NCBI GenBank assembly: GCA_038203635.1
Contig: JBBRDT010000091.1
Span: 1-12,707 of the forward strand
Source: DASRIA01 sp038203635
GTDB taxonomy: Bacteria; Actinomycetota; Thermoleophilia; Solirubrobacterales; JBBDJG01
Direction of reading: 5' to 3'
DNA length: 12,707 nt
Shown piece after piece: positions 1 to 6,383 of the stretch; positions within the stretch are counted from its first letter, which is position 1, and every line of letters starts with the position of its first letter. A model generated the notes under the pieces. It ran no database searches. It was not told the origin of the DNA and worked only from the letters and a program-made list of their open reading frames with translations. Position numbers and translations under genes: made by a program.

Positions 1-840
1 CTCTCCGAGCGTCGGGCGTGCGAGATCGCCGGACAGCACCGATCGACCCAGCGCCGCGAGCCGCGGGTCGCAGACGACGATCAGGCGCTGCGAGCACGCC
101 TGCGCAAGCTCTCGGCGAAGAAACCCCGCTGGGGCTACCGCCGCGCCCACGGCCACCTGCTGAGCGAGGGCTGGTCGATCAACCGAAAGCGTGTGCAGCG
201 GATCTGGCGCGAGGAAGGGTTGCGGGTGCCGGCACGCAAGCGCAAGCGGCGCCGGCTCGGAGAGTCAACGGCCGAGGGCGCCGAGCGGCTCTGGGCCACC
301 CATCCCAACCATGTCTGGGCGCTCGACTTCCAGCACGACGCGACCACTGACGGCCGCGAGCTGAAGTTCCTCAACGTCGTCGACGAGTTCACCCGCGAGG
401 CGCTGGCGGTCGAGTGTGATCGCACGATCGACGCCGACGAGACCGTCGCGACGCTGGCGGGAGTGGTCGCAGAGCGCGGGATCGTCCCGGAGAACCTCCG
501 CGCTGACAACGGACCCGAGCTGACCGCCCGGGTCCTGCGCGAATGGTGCGAGCAAGGATCCACCGCCACCGCCTACATCGAGCCGGGCTCGCCCTGGCAG
601 AACGCCTGGGTCGAGTCATTTAACGCCAGAGTCCGCGACGAGCTGCTCGACGTCGAGGAGTTCGCGACCTTGGCCGAGGCCCAGGTCCTGGCCGCCGACT
701 ACCGCGAGGACTACAACGCCAACCATCCCCACTCGGCACTTGGCATGATGTCGCCGAGCCGATTCGCTGCCAGCTGGCAGCGAATCGGAGAGATCAACCG
801 ATCAGTCAACCCCGAACTCTCAGAAGGGGTGGACCGATGA
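1..840 (+). CDS. IS3-family transposase OrfB, DDE integrase (5' end outside window)
   Basis: This is the catalytic half of an IS3-type transposase, which cuts and joins the element's ends. The frame is open from base 1, beginning L-S-E-R-R-A-C-E-I, the typical start region of mature OrfB, so only a little of OrfB plus all of OrfA should be missing. An HTH_21-like segment (K-P-R-W-G-Y-R-R, bases 121-144) precedes the rve core. All three catalytic acidic residues are visible: D in WALDFQHD (about 316-339), D in LRADNGPEL (about 499-525) and E in WVESFNARVRDEL (about 607-645). The end, with an N-H-P-H-S-A-L-G motif, is also typical. It looks intact and possibly active. In native IS3 elements it is made as an OrfAB fusion by -1 frameshifting, which cannot be checked here. 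Confidence 0.93.
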   Translation, partial: LSERRACEIAGQHRSTQRREPRVADDDQALRARLRKLSAKKPRWGYRRAHGHLLSEGWSINRKRVQRIWREEGLRVPARKRKRRRLGESTAEGAERLWATHPNHVWALDFQHDATTDGRELKFLNVVDEFTREALAVECDRTIDADETVATLAGVVAERGIVPENLRADNGPELTARVLREWCEQGSTATAYIEPGSPWQNAWVESFNARVRDELLDVEEFATLAEAQVLAADYREDYNANHPHSALGMMSPSRFAASWQRIGEINRSVNPELSEGVDR

Positions 841-842
841 AC

Positions 843-856
843 GGGGTCCGGTCACA
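843..856 (+). repeat. Putative right terminal inverted repeat of the IS3 element
   Basis: The sequence ends in CA directly before the LemA-like reading frame resumes. Its reverse complement begins TGTGACCGGACC, a common form for IS3-family ends. The mate lies outside the window, so the assignment rests on position and on the TG/CA rule. Confidence 0.55.
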
Positions 857-1083
857 GCCGCAACTTCATCGAGCTGCAATCTCAACTGAGTGCAACCGAA
901 GACACGATCCAACAGACTCGCCGCACCTACAACGCGAACGTGCGCGGCTTGAATACGAAGGTCCAGTCCTTTCCCTCCAGCGTCGTGGCCCGCATGGCAC
1001 GCATTGCCGAAGGTGAGTTCTTCGAAGTCGAGGACCGCCCGGAGCGTGAAGCCGTCTCGGTTTCCTTCGACTCTCGCTCGTAA
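857..1083 (+). pseudogene. LemA-family protein, C-terminal remnant cut by the IS3 element
   Basis: The frame read from 857 to the TAA at 1081-1083 gives about 75 residues without a usable native start. It contains NFIELQSQLSATEDTI, then RRTYNANVRGLNTKVQSFPS, then GEFFEVED. These match the C-terminal core of LemA proteins (N-FLQLQ-EL--TE, R--YN--V---N--I--FPS, and the terminal FE motif). LemA proteins are membrane-anchored, mostly helical, and of poorly defined function. The N-terminal membrane anchor and first helices, roughly 100 residues, are gone because the IS3 element ends at about 856. By chance the transposase frame and the remnant share a frame, separated by the TGA at 838-840. The lemA promoter is lost, so a functional product is unlikely. 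Confidence 0.85.
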
Positions 1084-1165
1084 GGCCCGGATGAAGCTCG
1101 GAGCCTAGATGAACACAACCTGCACGCCCGATCGAAGACCCCCGGTTGGCGGCCGAGCGGGCGTT

Positions 1166-1633
1166 CTACTTTCCTTGTCCTCCCATGCCCTTCTTGACAT
1201 CGGGTGGGGGGCCGCCCCCGTGCAGATAGGCGATCAGGTCGGCCATCTCGTTTCCACTGAAGGTCGGGAAGGGAATGTGCTCTTCCTTGAAGCGCGCGAT
1301 CATCGCCGGCTCGTGATTCCAGATCGTGCCACTCATGTTGGCGACATCTTTGGCAGTCAGCTTGCCCTTCATCAGGTCCAGCGGCGGAGCATCGGAGCCA
1401 CCGCGGCCCTCGTAGGAGTGGCAGTCGGCGCAGTGCTGCGAGACGAACAGCTGCCGCCCGATCGCGGCGTCGCCGATCGCGCTCGCTCCCGCACTGAGAG
1501 GCTCCGTCGCGGTGTGCTTGGTTTCCCCTCCACCCGAAGCCACCACACCGACCACACCACCGGCGCCGACCAACGCGGCCGCTGCCAGAGCCAGCAGGAG
1601 GCGGTGACGAACGGATCGAGGCTCGCTCGACAT
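1166..1633 (-). CDS. Membrane-anchored class I cytochrome c
   Basis: This 155-residue protein is an electron carrier tethered outside the membrane. A hydrophobic segment at about residues 11-32 is either an uncleaved anchor or a signal peptide. A short linker leads to a cytochrome c domain with one haem-binding CADCH motif (C68, C71, H72). The end has the usual MADLIAYLHGG helix. The usual M-P-x-F near that helix is replaced by HIPFPTFSG, so the distal ligand is not obvious; a methionine in the NMSGTIW or EPAMI segment could serve. The tail is G/P/K-rich. It is the last gene of a three-gene minus-strand set, 9 bases after the Usp-like gene, and has no good Shine-Dalgarno. A TAGGAT hexamer 6 bases before ATG suggests its own leaderless promoter. 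A redox partner for a terminal oxidase or a sensor role is possible; the sequence does not decide. Confidence 0.88.
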   Translation of the reverse strand: MSSEPRSVRHRLLLALAAAALVGAGGVVGVVASGGGETKHTATEPLSAGASAIGDAAIGRQLFVSQHCADCHSYEGRGGSDAPPLDLMKGKLTAKDVANMSGTIWNHEPAMIARFKEEHIPFPTFSGNEMADLIAYLHGGGPPPDVKKGMGGQGK

Positions 1634-1639
1634 GGTCGA

Positions 1640-1645
1640 ATCCTA
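1640..1645 (-). promoter_or_regulatory. Candidate -10 element (TAGGAT) of cytochrome c gene
   Basis: TAGGAT on the minus strand ends 6 bases before the ATG at 1633, the placement expected for leaderless transcription. Its TAG is also the stop codon of the upstream Usp-like gene. There is no clear -35 hexamer. Confidence 0.4.
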
Positions 1646-2308
1646 GCCCGCGCCCGGGTCGTCGTCGACGTCACTCACGGCAATCTGCCGCACGGGAACG
1701 TCCAGCTCGCTGCTCATGTGGCTCACCATGCGGCTTCCCAGCCAACTCGTGCGCTCGCTTGGATGCACCGCGATGATCACCTCGTCGGCGCCGAAGTCAC
1801 GTAGCTCGTCCTCGATCGCGACCATCGGATCGGGATCGCCCACCTCACCGGTGGCGGTGAACCCCTGCTCGGCCGCCCAGGCAAGCGAGGCTTCGAGACG
1901 CTCGCTCGCCTGCTCGCGCTCGTTGTCGACGTCTGAGGACCAGTAGTGCGAGCGCGACGTCAATATCGGCGCGAGGACGTCGAGCGTGGCATCGGGCCCG
2001 CCCGCTGCCAGGAGCTCGCTGCGAAGCTCCGAACCGCCCAGCTTCGCGCTAGCAACCACGAGAATGTGGCGCTCTCCCTCAGTTGCGCCGCGACGGTGGC
2101 GGGAGTGCGCTGCCTGAACAAGGGCTGAGTCGCTGCCCTCGCGACCTCCTAGCTCAAACGTGAGGCCGGCCGCGATGCCGGCCGCCGCGGTGACGATGCC
2201 GTAGGGAAGAGAGGTCAGGATTCCGACCAGCACCGAGATGCCCGCCAGCAACCCGAGAACCGCCGCCACACGGAAGGCATCGCTCTCCGTTTTGAATGGG
2301 ATGCGCAT
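1643..2308 (-). CDS. Membrane-anchored universal stress protein-like (UspA-domain) protein
   Basis: The protein has 221 residues. Two hydrophobic helices (about 12-32 and 35-52) lead into a cytoplasmic UspA-like alpha/beta domain (about 80-215). That domain has a first strand HILVVAS, a D-NEREQASERLEASL helix, a GDPDPMVAIEDEL segment, strand EVIIAVHP, and a final strand VPVRQIAV. The classical ATP site G-2X-G-9X-G(S/T) is only partly kept (SWLGSRMVSHMSSELDVPV), so it may be of the non-ATP-binding type. ATG at 2308 begins 2 bases after the SHOCT gene stop, with a GGGAG in that gene's last codons as ribosome site. The TM-plus-Usp layout and its place between a SHOCT protein and a cytochrome c suggest a membrane-linked stress or energy-status role; this is inference. 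Confidence 0.8.
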   Translation of the reverse strand: MRIPFKTESDAFRVAAVLGLLAGISVLVGILTSLPYGIVTAAAGIAAGLTFELGGREGSDSALVQAAHSRHRRGATEGERHILVVASAKLGGSELRSELLAAGGPDATLDVLAPILTSRSHYWSSDVDNEREQASERLEASLAWAAEQGFTATGEVGDPDPMVAIEDELRDFGADEVIIAVHPSERTSWLGSRMVSHMSSELDVPVRQIAVSDVDDDPGAG

Positions 2309-2310
2309 GA

Positions 2311-2595
2311 TTAACCGCTCCCGCTCTCACTTTGGAGCGCTCTGCGTCGCTGTTCGTATTCCTCAACTGAGATCTCTCCCAATGCGAGGCGCTGGTCGAG
2401 CAGCTCACTCGCTGATTCCGCTGCGTTCCTCGAGCTGTCCCTGGTTCCACCGCGGACCAGCCACACGACACCCACGATCACCAAGGCCCAGAACACCACC
2501 ATCCCCAACATCATCGCGACCCACCACCCTGCTCCGACATCGTGCATGTCCCACGCATCGGCGCTCACCGGCCCGATAGCGGTCAGACCGTCCAC
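2311..2595 (-). CDS. SHOCT-domain membrane protein
   Basis: This 94-residue protein has an N-terminal extracytoplasmic stretch, one long hydrophobic helix (about 24-47, rich in W/M/V) and a C-terminal SHOCT motif (ELLDQRLALGEISVEEYEQR, about 65-84). SHOCT is a short domain found at the end of many small membrane proteins and is thought to aid oligomerisation. The start is GTG at 2595, chosen because GGGAGG lies 8 bases upstream; an internal ATG at 2547 would lose the first 16 residues but keep the helix. It is the first gene of the set with the Usp-like protein and cytochrome c, 2 bases from the next ORF, so co-transcription is very likely. The function is unknown. Confidence 0.85.
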   Translation of the reverse strand: MDGLTAIGPVSADAWDMHDVGAGWWVAMMLGMVVFWALVIVGVVWLVRGGTRDSSRNAAESASELLDQRLALGEISVEEYEQRRRALQSESGSG

Positions 2596-3033
2596 GTCAC
2601 TCGCCTCCCAGAGCCTCGCGCTGCGACCCCTCTGACGCGCTGTTTATCTCGTGAATCATCCCAGCAGCACGGTAGCGATCTGCCCTGTCCCGTACACCGG
2701 GAAGCTGCGCACCGCGAGTACGGAATGATACGGATAGCGGCGATGCCACTGGCGTTTTCAGGGTGAGCGACCGGGCTTGGGTACATCCGAAACACCCGAG
2801 CATGCTCATCCCAGGGCTACCGTGGGCTTGCTTATGCGACCACGGCGTAGTGGGCTGGTACTGGTTCGACGTGTCAAATCCTCGCGCACAGGATTGGGCC
2901 GGCCAGCCCTCCGAAGCGAAATGCGCAACGTTAAGGGTTCGAATGAGACCCATCCCCTGCATCGGCGCCAGTGCGCCGTCGTCTCGCACAAGCCCCGCAG
3001 TTCAGTCATTCCTGAAACCCGGAACTTCATCAG
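2596..3033. other. Gene-poor, lower-GC stretch between the SHOCT set and tRNA-Ser
   Basis: About 440 bases hold no ORF that I accept. The open frames here have no recognisable domain, overlap one another on both strands, and one runs into the tRNA. Base composition is less GC-rich than the flanking genes. It should contain the promoter of the SHOCT-Usp-cytochrome set, but I could not assign -35 and -10 hexamers. An isolated hairpin lies at 2877-2895. It lies on the 3' side of the tRNA gene, the side where integrated elements usually sit, so it may be decayed island DNA. No integrase is visible. Confidence 0.5.
2877..2895. repeat. Isolated inverted repeat (6-bp stem, 7-base loop)
   Basis: AATCCT (2877-2882) and AGGATT (2890-2895) form a perfect hairpin. 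No T-run follows on either strand, so it is not a standard intrinsic terminator. It could be a protein-binding site or chance. Confidence 0.3.
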
Positions 3034-3122
3034 CGGAGAGGGAGGGATTCGAACCCTCGAGGCAGGTTTCCCCGCCCACGCGATTTCCAGTCGCGCTCCT
3101 TAAGCCGCTCGGACACCTCTCC
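3034..3122 (-). tRNA. tRNA-Ser (anticodon GGA)
   Basis: Read on the minus strand, an 89-base class II tRNA folds cleanly. The 7-bp acceptor stem is GGAGAGG with CCTCTCC, and the discriminator is G. The D-arm region is TCCGAGCGGCTTAAGGAG. The anticodon stem is CGCGA/TCGCG with loop CTGGAAA, placing GGA at 3088-3086. The long variable arm is GGCGGG-GAAA-CCTGCC, and the T-arm GAGGGTTCGAATCCCTC. The long variable arm and discriminator G fit serine. CCA is not encoded. It reads UCC and UCU codons. Confidence 0.96.
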
Positions 3123-3136
3123 GGACATGCGGGAAG

Positions 3137-3153
3137 GCCGCCGTCCTGGCGGC
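3137..3153 (-). repeat. Hairpin in the tRNA-Ser leader
   Basis: GCCGCC (3137-3142) pairs with GGCGGC (3148-3153) across a 5-base loop, 14 bases before the mature 5' end of the tRNA. A TACGCT hexamer on the minus strand (3166-3161) could be the tRNA promoter's -10, which would put the hairpin in the precursor leader removed by RNase P. This is inference from position. Confidence 0.3.
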
Positions 3154-3232
3154 GCGGCCTAGCGTAGCAATGGGCCCCAAGGTATCTAGAGCAGGATGAT
3201 GACCCGCCGCGCGGGCGTAAAACGGCTGCCGG

Positions 3233-3238
3233 TACGCT
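3233..3238 (+). promoter_or_regulatory. Candidate -10 element (TACGCT) of the monooxygenase gene
   Basis: TACGCT ends 7 bases before the GTG at 3246, consistent with a transcript starting at or next to the start codon. No Shine-Dalgarno is present between them, which fits leaderless translation. Confidence 0.4.
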
Positions 3239-3245
3239 TCGCGAC

Positions 3246-4775
3246 GTGACAATCACCGGCTCGAACGGTCAGCAACAACCGCGTCACACCAGGATTGGAA
3301 TACTCGGCGCGGGGTTCGGCGGGCTCGGACTGGCGATCCGACTGAAGCAGGCGGGCATCGACGACTTCGTCGTGTGGGAGCGCGATCCCGAGGTCGGGGG
3401 CACATGGTGGGCGAACACCTACCCCGGCTGCCAGTGCGACATCCCGTCCCACCTCTATTCGTTCTCGTTCGCCCCCAACCCGGAATGGAGCCGCACGTAC
3501 CCGCTGCAGCCAGAGATCCGCGAGTACCTGCGCGAGTGCGCGGATCGCTTCGCCGTACGGGACCACATCCGGTTCGACTGCGAGGTGACCGGCGCCGCTT
3601 GGGACGAGGCCGCGGGTGTATGGCGTCTCGAGACCGGCCGGGGACCGTTCACCGCCGACCTCCTGTTCGCGGCACCGGGCTTCCTCAGCGCGCCCGCGAC
3701 GCCGGCGCTCCCGGGCCTCGAGAGCTTCGAGGGGGTCACCTTCCACACGGCACGCTGGAACCACGACCACGATCTCGAAGGACGCCGCGTCGCCGTGGTC
3801 GGCACGGGCGCGTCTGCGATCCAGGCCGTTCCGAAGATCCAGCCGCTCGTCGAGCACCTCGATCTGTTCCAGCGCACCCCGCCGTGGGTGATGCCGCACC
3901 GCGACCGTCCGATCACCGAGGTCGAGCGGCGTGTCTACCGCCGCTTCCCCGCCCTCCAGCGGATCGCGCGCGCATTCGTCTACTGGAGCCGGGAGATGCT
4001 GGTGCCGGGCTTCGTCCACAACCCGCGTTACCTGAAGTTCGCCGAGAAGGTCGCGCGGCGGCATCTCGCCAAGCACGTGACCGACCCCGATCTGCGCGCG
4101 CGGCTCACGCCTAACTACTCGTTCGGGTGCAAGCGAATCCTGCCCTCCAACGAGTGGTACCCGGCAATCACGCAGCCGAATGTCAACGTGGTGACCGAGG
4201 GCATCGCGGAGGTCGTGCCCAACGGCATCATCAGCCGCGACGGCGTGCTGCACGAGGTCGACACGATCGTCTTCGCCACCGGCTTCCACGTCACCGACGC
4301 GCCGTTCGCGCGGATCATCCGGGGCAGCGCCGGAGAGCTCATGTCGGACATGTGGGCCGGCAGCCCACAGGCCTACAGGGGCGCGGCCGTCGCCGGCTTC
4401 CCGAATCTGTTCATCGTCACCGGGCCGAACACGGGGCTGGGTCACAACTCGCTCGTGTTCATGATCGAGGCGCAGCTGGACTACCTGATGGACGCGATCC
4501 GCGTCATGGAGGCGCGCGGCGCCACCCGGGTGGAGGTCCGCCCCGAGGTGCAGGAGTCCTACAACGCCAAACTCCAGGGCCGGATGGGCCGCACCGTGTG
4601 GAACTCCGGCGGCTGCTCGAGCTGGTACCTCGACGTCAACGGCAAGAACACCACGATCTACCCCGACTTCACGTGGCGCTTCCGCCGGGAGACGCGGCGC
4701 TTCGACGTGGCGGCATACGAGCTGACCGCGCCCGCGAAGTCCAGTTCCGGCACGCCCGAGCCCGTCCCGGCCTGA
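3246..4775 (+). CDS. Baeyer-Villiger-type flavin-containing monooxygenase
   Basis: The protein has 509 residues, a normal length for type I Baeyer-Villiger monooxygenases, which use FAD, NADPH and O2 to insert oxygen next to a ketone carbon (some oxidise heteroatoms). The FAD-binding GAGFGG is at 21-26. The family motif GGTWWANTYPGCQCD is at 51-65. The fingerprint F-E-G-V-T-F-H-T-A-R-W is at 161-171, followed by N where P or D is usual. The NADPH-binding GTGASA is at 186-191, and a conserved tail segment reads SGGCSSWYLD. GTG at 3246 is the only start that keeps the N-terminal Rossmann strand with a short lead; there is no Shine-Dalgarno, but a -10-like hexamer sits 7 bases upstream. xseA follows after 26 bases on the same strand and has its own start-proximal hexamer. 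The substrate cannot be told from sequence; a cytosolic ketone or aromatic-ketone oxidation role is likely. Confidence 0.92.
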   Translation: MTITGSNGQQQPRHTRIGILGAGFGGLGLAIRLKQAGIDDFVVWERDPEVGGTWWANTYPGCQCDIPSHLYSFSFAPNPEWSRTYPLQPEIREYLRECADRFAVRDHIRFDCEVTGAAWDEAAGVWRLETGRGPFTADLLFAAPGFLSAPATPALPGLESFEGVTFHTARWNHDHDLEGRRVAVVGTGASAIQAVPKIQPLVEHLDLFQRTPPWVMPHRDRPITEVERRVYRRFPALQRIARAFVYWSREMLVPGFVHNPRYLKFAEKVARRHLAKHVTDPDLRARLTPNYSFGCKRILPSNEWYPAITQPNVNVVTEGIAEVVPNGIISRDGVLHEVDTIVFATGFHVTDAPFARIIRGSAGELMSDMWAGSPQAYRGAAVAGFPNLFIVTGPNTGLGHNSLVFMIEAQLDYLMDAIRVMEARGATRVEVRPEVQESYNAKLQGRMGRTVWNSGGCSSWYLDVNGKNTTIYPDFTWRFRRETRRFDVAAYELTAPAKSSSGTPEPVPA

Positions 4776-4788
4776 CCCCGAGGCTGAG

Positions 4789-4794
4789 TAGCCT
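4789..4794 (+). promoter_or_regulatory. Candidate -10 element (TAGCCT) of xseA
   Basis: TAGCCT ends 7 bases before the GTG at 4802. The intervening bases TCGGAGG also resemble a Shine-Dalgarno, though it touches the start codon and is too close to work well. That favours reading the hexamer as a leaderless -10. Confidence 0.35.
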
Positions 4795-4801
4795 TCGGAG
4801 G

Positions 4802-6133
4802 GTGACGATCGAGTCGCCTCTCGACGCCCGCAGCGCCCGGCCGGGTGACCCGGCTTACCCCGGCCCCTTCGCCGTCGGCCGCTGGGCGGAGGGCTTTCGC
4901 GACTTCCTGCGTGAGCGCCCGCGCGTCCTGCTGATCGGGGAGGTCACCAATTTCCGGCGCGCCCGCGCGAACGCCTACTTCGAGCTGCGCGACTCCGATG
5001 GGGCCGTGGCCTGCTCCATCTGGACCTCCGACCTCGACAAGCTCCGCCTGCACGACGGTGCCCTGCGCGACGGGGCCGAGGTGATCGTCGCGGGTGGACC
5101 CGACTTCTACCCCGGCACCGCGACCGCATCGCCGAGCTTCAGCTTTCGCGTCACGTATCTGCGCCTCGCGGGCGAGGGAGACCTGCTTGCACGTCTCGCC
5201 GCGCTTCGCAGCCTGCTCGAGGCCGACGGGCTGTTCACTCCGCAGAAGGCCCTCCCCCGCCCCGCGATCCCCAAGACCATTGGCGTCGTCGCGGCGCGGG
5301 GCAGCGCTGCCTGCGCCGACCTGCTCGCCGGGCTCGAGCGGCGCGGGTGGCGCGGGACGATCGTCTGGGCCGACGCGCCCGTGCAGGACCGCCGCGCGGC
5401 GGGCGCGATCGCGACGTCGCTGCGCAACCTCGCCGCCGTGCCCGCGGTGGACGTCGCGGTCGTGTGCCGCGGTGGCGGCAGCCTCACGGACCTGTGGGCA
5501 TTCTGCGACGAGACGCTCTGTCGCACCGTGGCGCTGCTGCGTCTGCCGGTGATCAGCGCCGTGGGCCACGAGTCGGACCGCACGTTGATCGATGACGTGT
5601 CCGCGGTCTGCTGCTCCACTCCCACGCACGCCGCGGACGCGCTGGTCCCGCTCGACGTGAACGCGGCGCGCAGCGACCTCCGCTCGTTCGCGAGCCTCGC
5701 CGCCCGGTCGACCTCGACAGCGGTCGGTTCGCGGGGACGGCGACTCGCGGAGCTGGCGCGCGGGCCACAGCGGAGCATCCGCCTCGAGCGGCGGCGGCTG
5801 CATCAGCTGCTGCGCGAGACGCGCGCGTCCGCGACGCGGGGCCAGTCCGCTCGGGCCTCGCTCGCGGCGCGACATGCGCTGGTCCTGGGCCGGAAGCACG
5901 AGGCGTTCGAACGTGGGACGCTCAAGGGAGAGCTGCAGCGACTCGACGCCCTGGCCCTCGCTTGGCGAGCCCACGACCCGGACCGCACCCTCGAGCGGGG
6001 CTACGCGCTGGTTGCCGGCGAGGACGGCGATCCGCTCACCTCGGCCGCAGCGGCCGGCGACGGCGACCGCGTCGTCATCCGCTTCGCCGACGATGCCGTG
6101 CCGGCGCGCATCGAGCGCACCGATCCCGAATGA
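4802..6133 (+). CDS. xseA: Exodeoxyribonuclease VII large subunit
   Basis: This 443-residue subunit is the catalytic part of exonuclease VII, which degrades single-stranded DNA from both ends to short oligonucleotides. An N-terminal OB-fold (about 40-110, with VLLIGEVTNF and AYFELRDSDGAVACSIW) binds ssDNA. The central catalytic domain holds IGVVAARGSAACADLL, CRGGGSLTDLWAF (about 223-235) and VGHESDRT (254-261), then STPTHAAD. A long arginine-rich helical C-terminal part is the XseB-binding region. The start is GTG at 4802: the frame stays open further upstream only as a shadow of the monooxygenase. The final TGA overlaps the xseB ATG by 4 bases, which indicates translational coupling of the two subunits. 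In the catalytic motif, IDDVSAVCC replaces the more usual DxVADxRA, a mild divergence. Confidence 0.95.
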   Translation: MTIESPLDARSARPGDPAYPGPFAVGRWAEGFRDFLRERPRVLLIGEVTNFRRARANAYFELRDSDGAVACSIWTSDLDKLRLHDGALRDGAEVIVAGGPDFYPGTATASPSFSFRVTYLRLAGEGDLLARLAALRSLLEADGLFTPQKALPRPAIPKTIGVVAARGSAACADLLAGLERRGWRGTIVWADAPVQDRRAAGAIATSLRNLAAVPAVDVAVVCRGGGSLTDLWAFCDETLCRTVALLRLPVISAVGHESDRTLIDDVSAVCCSTPTHAADALVPLDVNAARSDLRSFASLAARSTSTAVGSRGRRLAELARGPQRSIRLERRRLHQLLRETRASATRGQSARASLAARHALVLGRKHEAFERGTLKGELQRLDALALAWRAHDPDRTLERGYALVAGEDGDPLTSAAAAGDGDRVVIRFADDAVPARIERTDPE

Positions 6134-6363
6134 GTGAAAAGCCCGACAGCTACGAGAGCGCGGTCGCGCGGCTCGAGACGATCATCGCCCGGCTGGACTC
6201 GGGCGAGGCCGAGCTGCGCGAGACGCTGAGCCTGTGCACCGAGGCAAAGGAGCTGATCGGGTTCTGCAAGGGCGAGCTGGACGCGGTGTCGGGCAAGCTG
6301 CAGGAGCTGAAGCTCGACGAGCTCGTCTCGGAGCTGGAGGCGCCGGCGGCCGAGCGCGACTAG
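6130..6363 (+). CDS. xseB: Exodeoxyribonuclease VII small subunit
   Basis: This 77-residue helical protein begins MSEKPDSYESAVARLETI and has the XseB signature (ARLDSGEAELRETLSL, then C-KGELDAVSGKL). Copies of it wrap the C-terminal helix of XseA in the exonuclease VII complex. The ATG at 6130 overlaps the xseA stop as ATGA, so it is probably translated by coupling. Length and layout are those expected for the family. Confidence 0.95.
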   Translation: MSEKPDSYESAVARLETIIARLDSGEAELRETLSLCTEAKELIGFCKGELDAVSGKLQELKLDELVSELEAPAAERD

Positions 6364-6372
6364 TACCCAGAC

Positions 6373-6378
6373 AGGAGG
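6373..6378 (+). promoter_or_regulatory. Ribosome binding site of first RibD-C/DHFR-like gene
   Basis: AGGAGG lies 5 bases before the ATG at 6384 and fixes that start; the longer frame upstream is a shadow of xseB. Confidence 0.75.
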
Positions 6379-6383
6379 CGCAC

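Larger units (their letters stand above)
1..856 (+). mobile_element. IS3-family insertion sequence, right-hand part
   Basis: The element enters from beyond the left edge; only the second transposase frame and the right end are present. The stretch at 843-856 (GGGGTCCGGTCACA) ends in CA, as IS3-family right ends do, and immediately afterwards the reading frame turns into a LemA-like sequence, so the boundary is placed at about 856. GGACC (831-835) and GGTCC (845-849) form a subterminal inverted repeat around the transposase stop codon. The left end, the orfA frame and the target-site duplication cannot be seen. The exact terminal base is inferred from the TG...CA rule and from where the neighbour resumes. 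Confidence 0.75.

Noticed and set aside
1109..1804. 231-codon plus-strand ORF opposite the cytochrome c and Usp-like genes
   Set aside because: The minus strand encodes a CADCH cytochrome and a Usp-like domain in the same bases; the plus frame has no recognisable fold.
2936..2956. GGGTTCGAAT resembling a tRNA T-arm
   Set aside because: Flanking bases do not form a 5-bp T-stem, and no acceptor, D or anticodon arm can be folded around it.
2597..2989. 130-codon minus-strand ORF in the gene-poor stretch
   Set aside because: No domain, no ribosome site that stands out, uneven composition, and overlapping frames on both strands of similar length.
3009..3024. Weak hairpin (TTCCTG/CCGGAA) just after the tRNA-Ser 3' end
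   Set aside because: It has a mismatch and no T-run, so it is not good evidence for a terminator.
2763..3167. 134-codon plus-strand ORF reaching into the tRNA-Ser
   Set aside because: It runs through the tRNA on the opposite strand (the E-R-E-G-F-E-P-S reading is the known false peptide of a serine tRNA), so it is not a gene.
3186..4445. 419-codon minus-strand ORF opposite the monooxygenase
   Set aside because: Shadow of the FAD/NADPH motifs on the plus strand; composition is D/R/E-rich without domain.
4127..4801. Long plus-strand frame running from inside the monooxygenase gene into xseA
   Set aside because: It overlaps a gene with clear motifs in another frame, has an R/G/H-rich composition typical of shadow frames, and xseA homology starts only after the GTG at 4802.
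4658..5974. 438-codon minus-strand ORF opposite xseA
   Set aside because: Shadow frame of a well-supported xseA gene.
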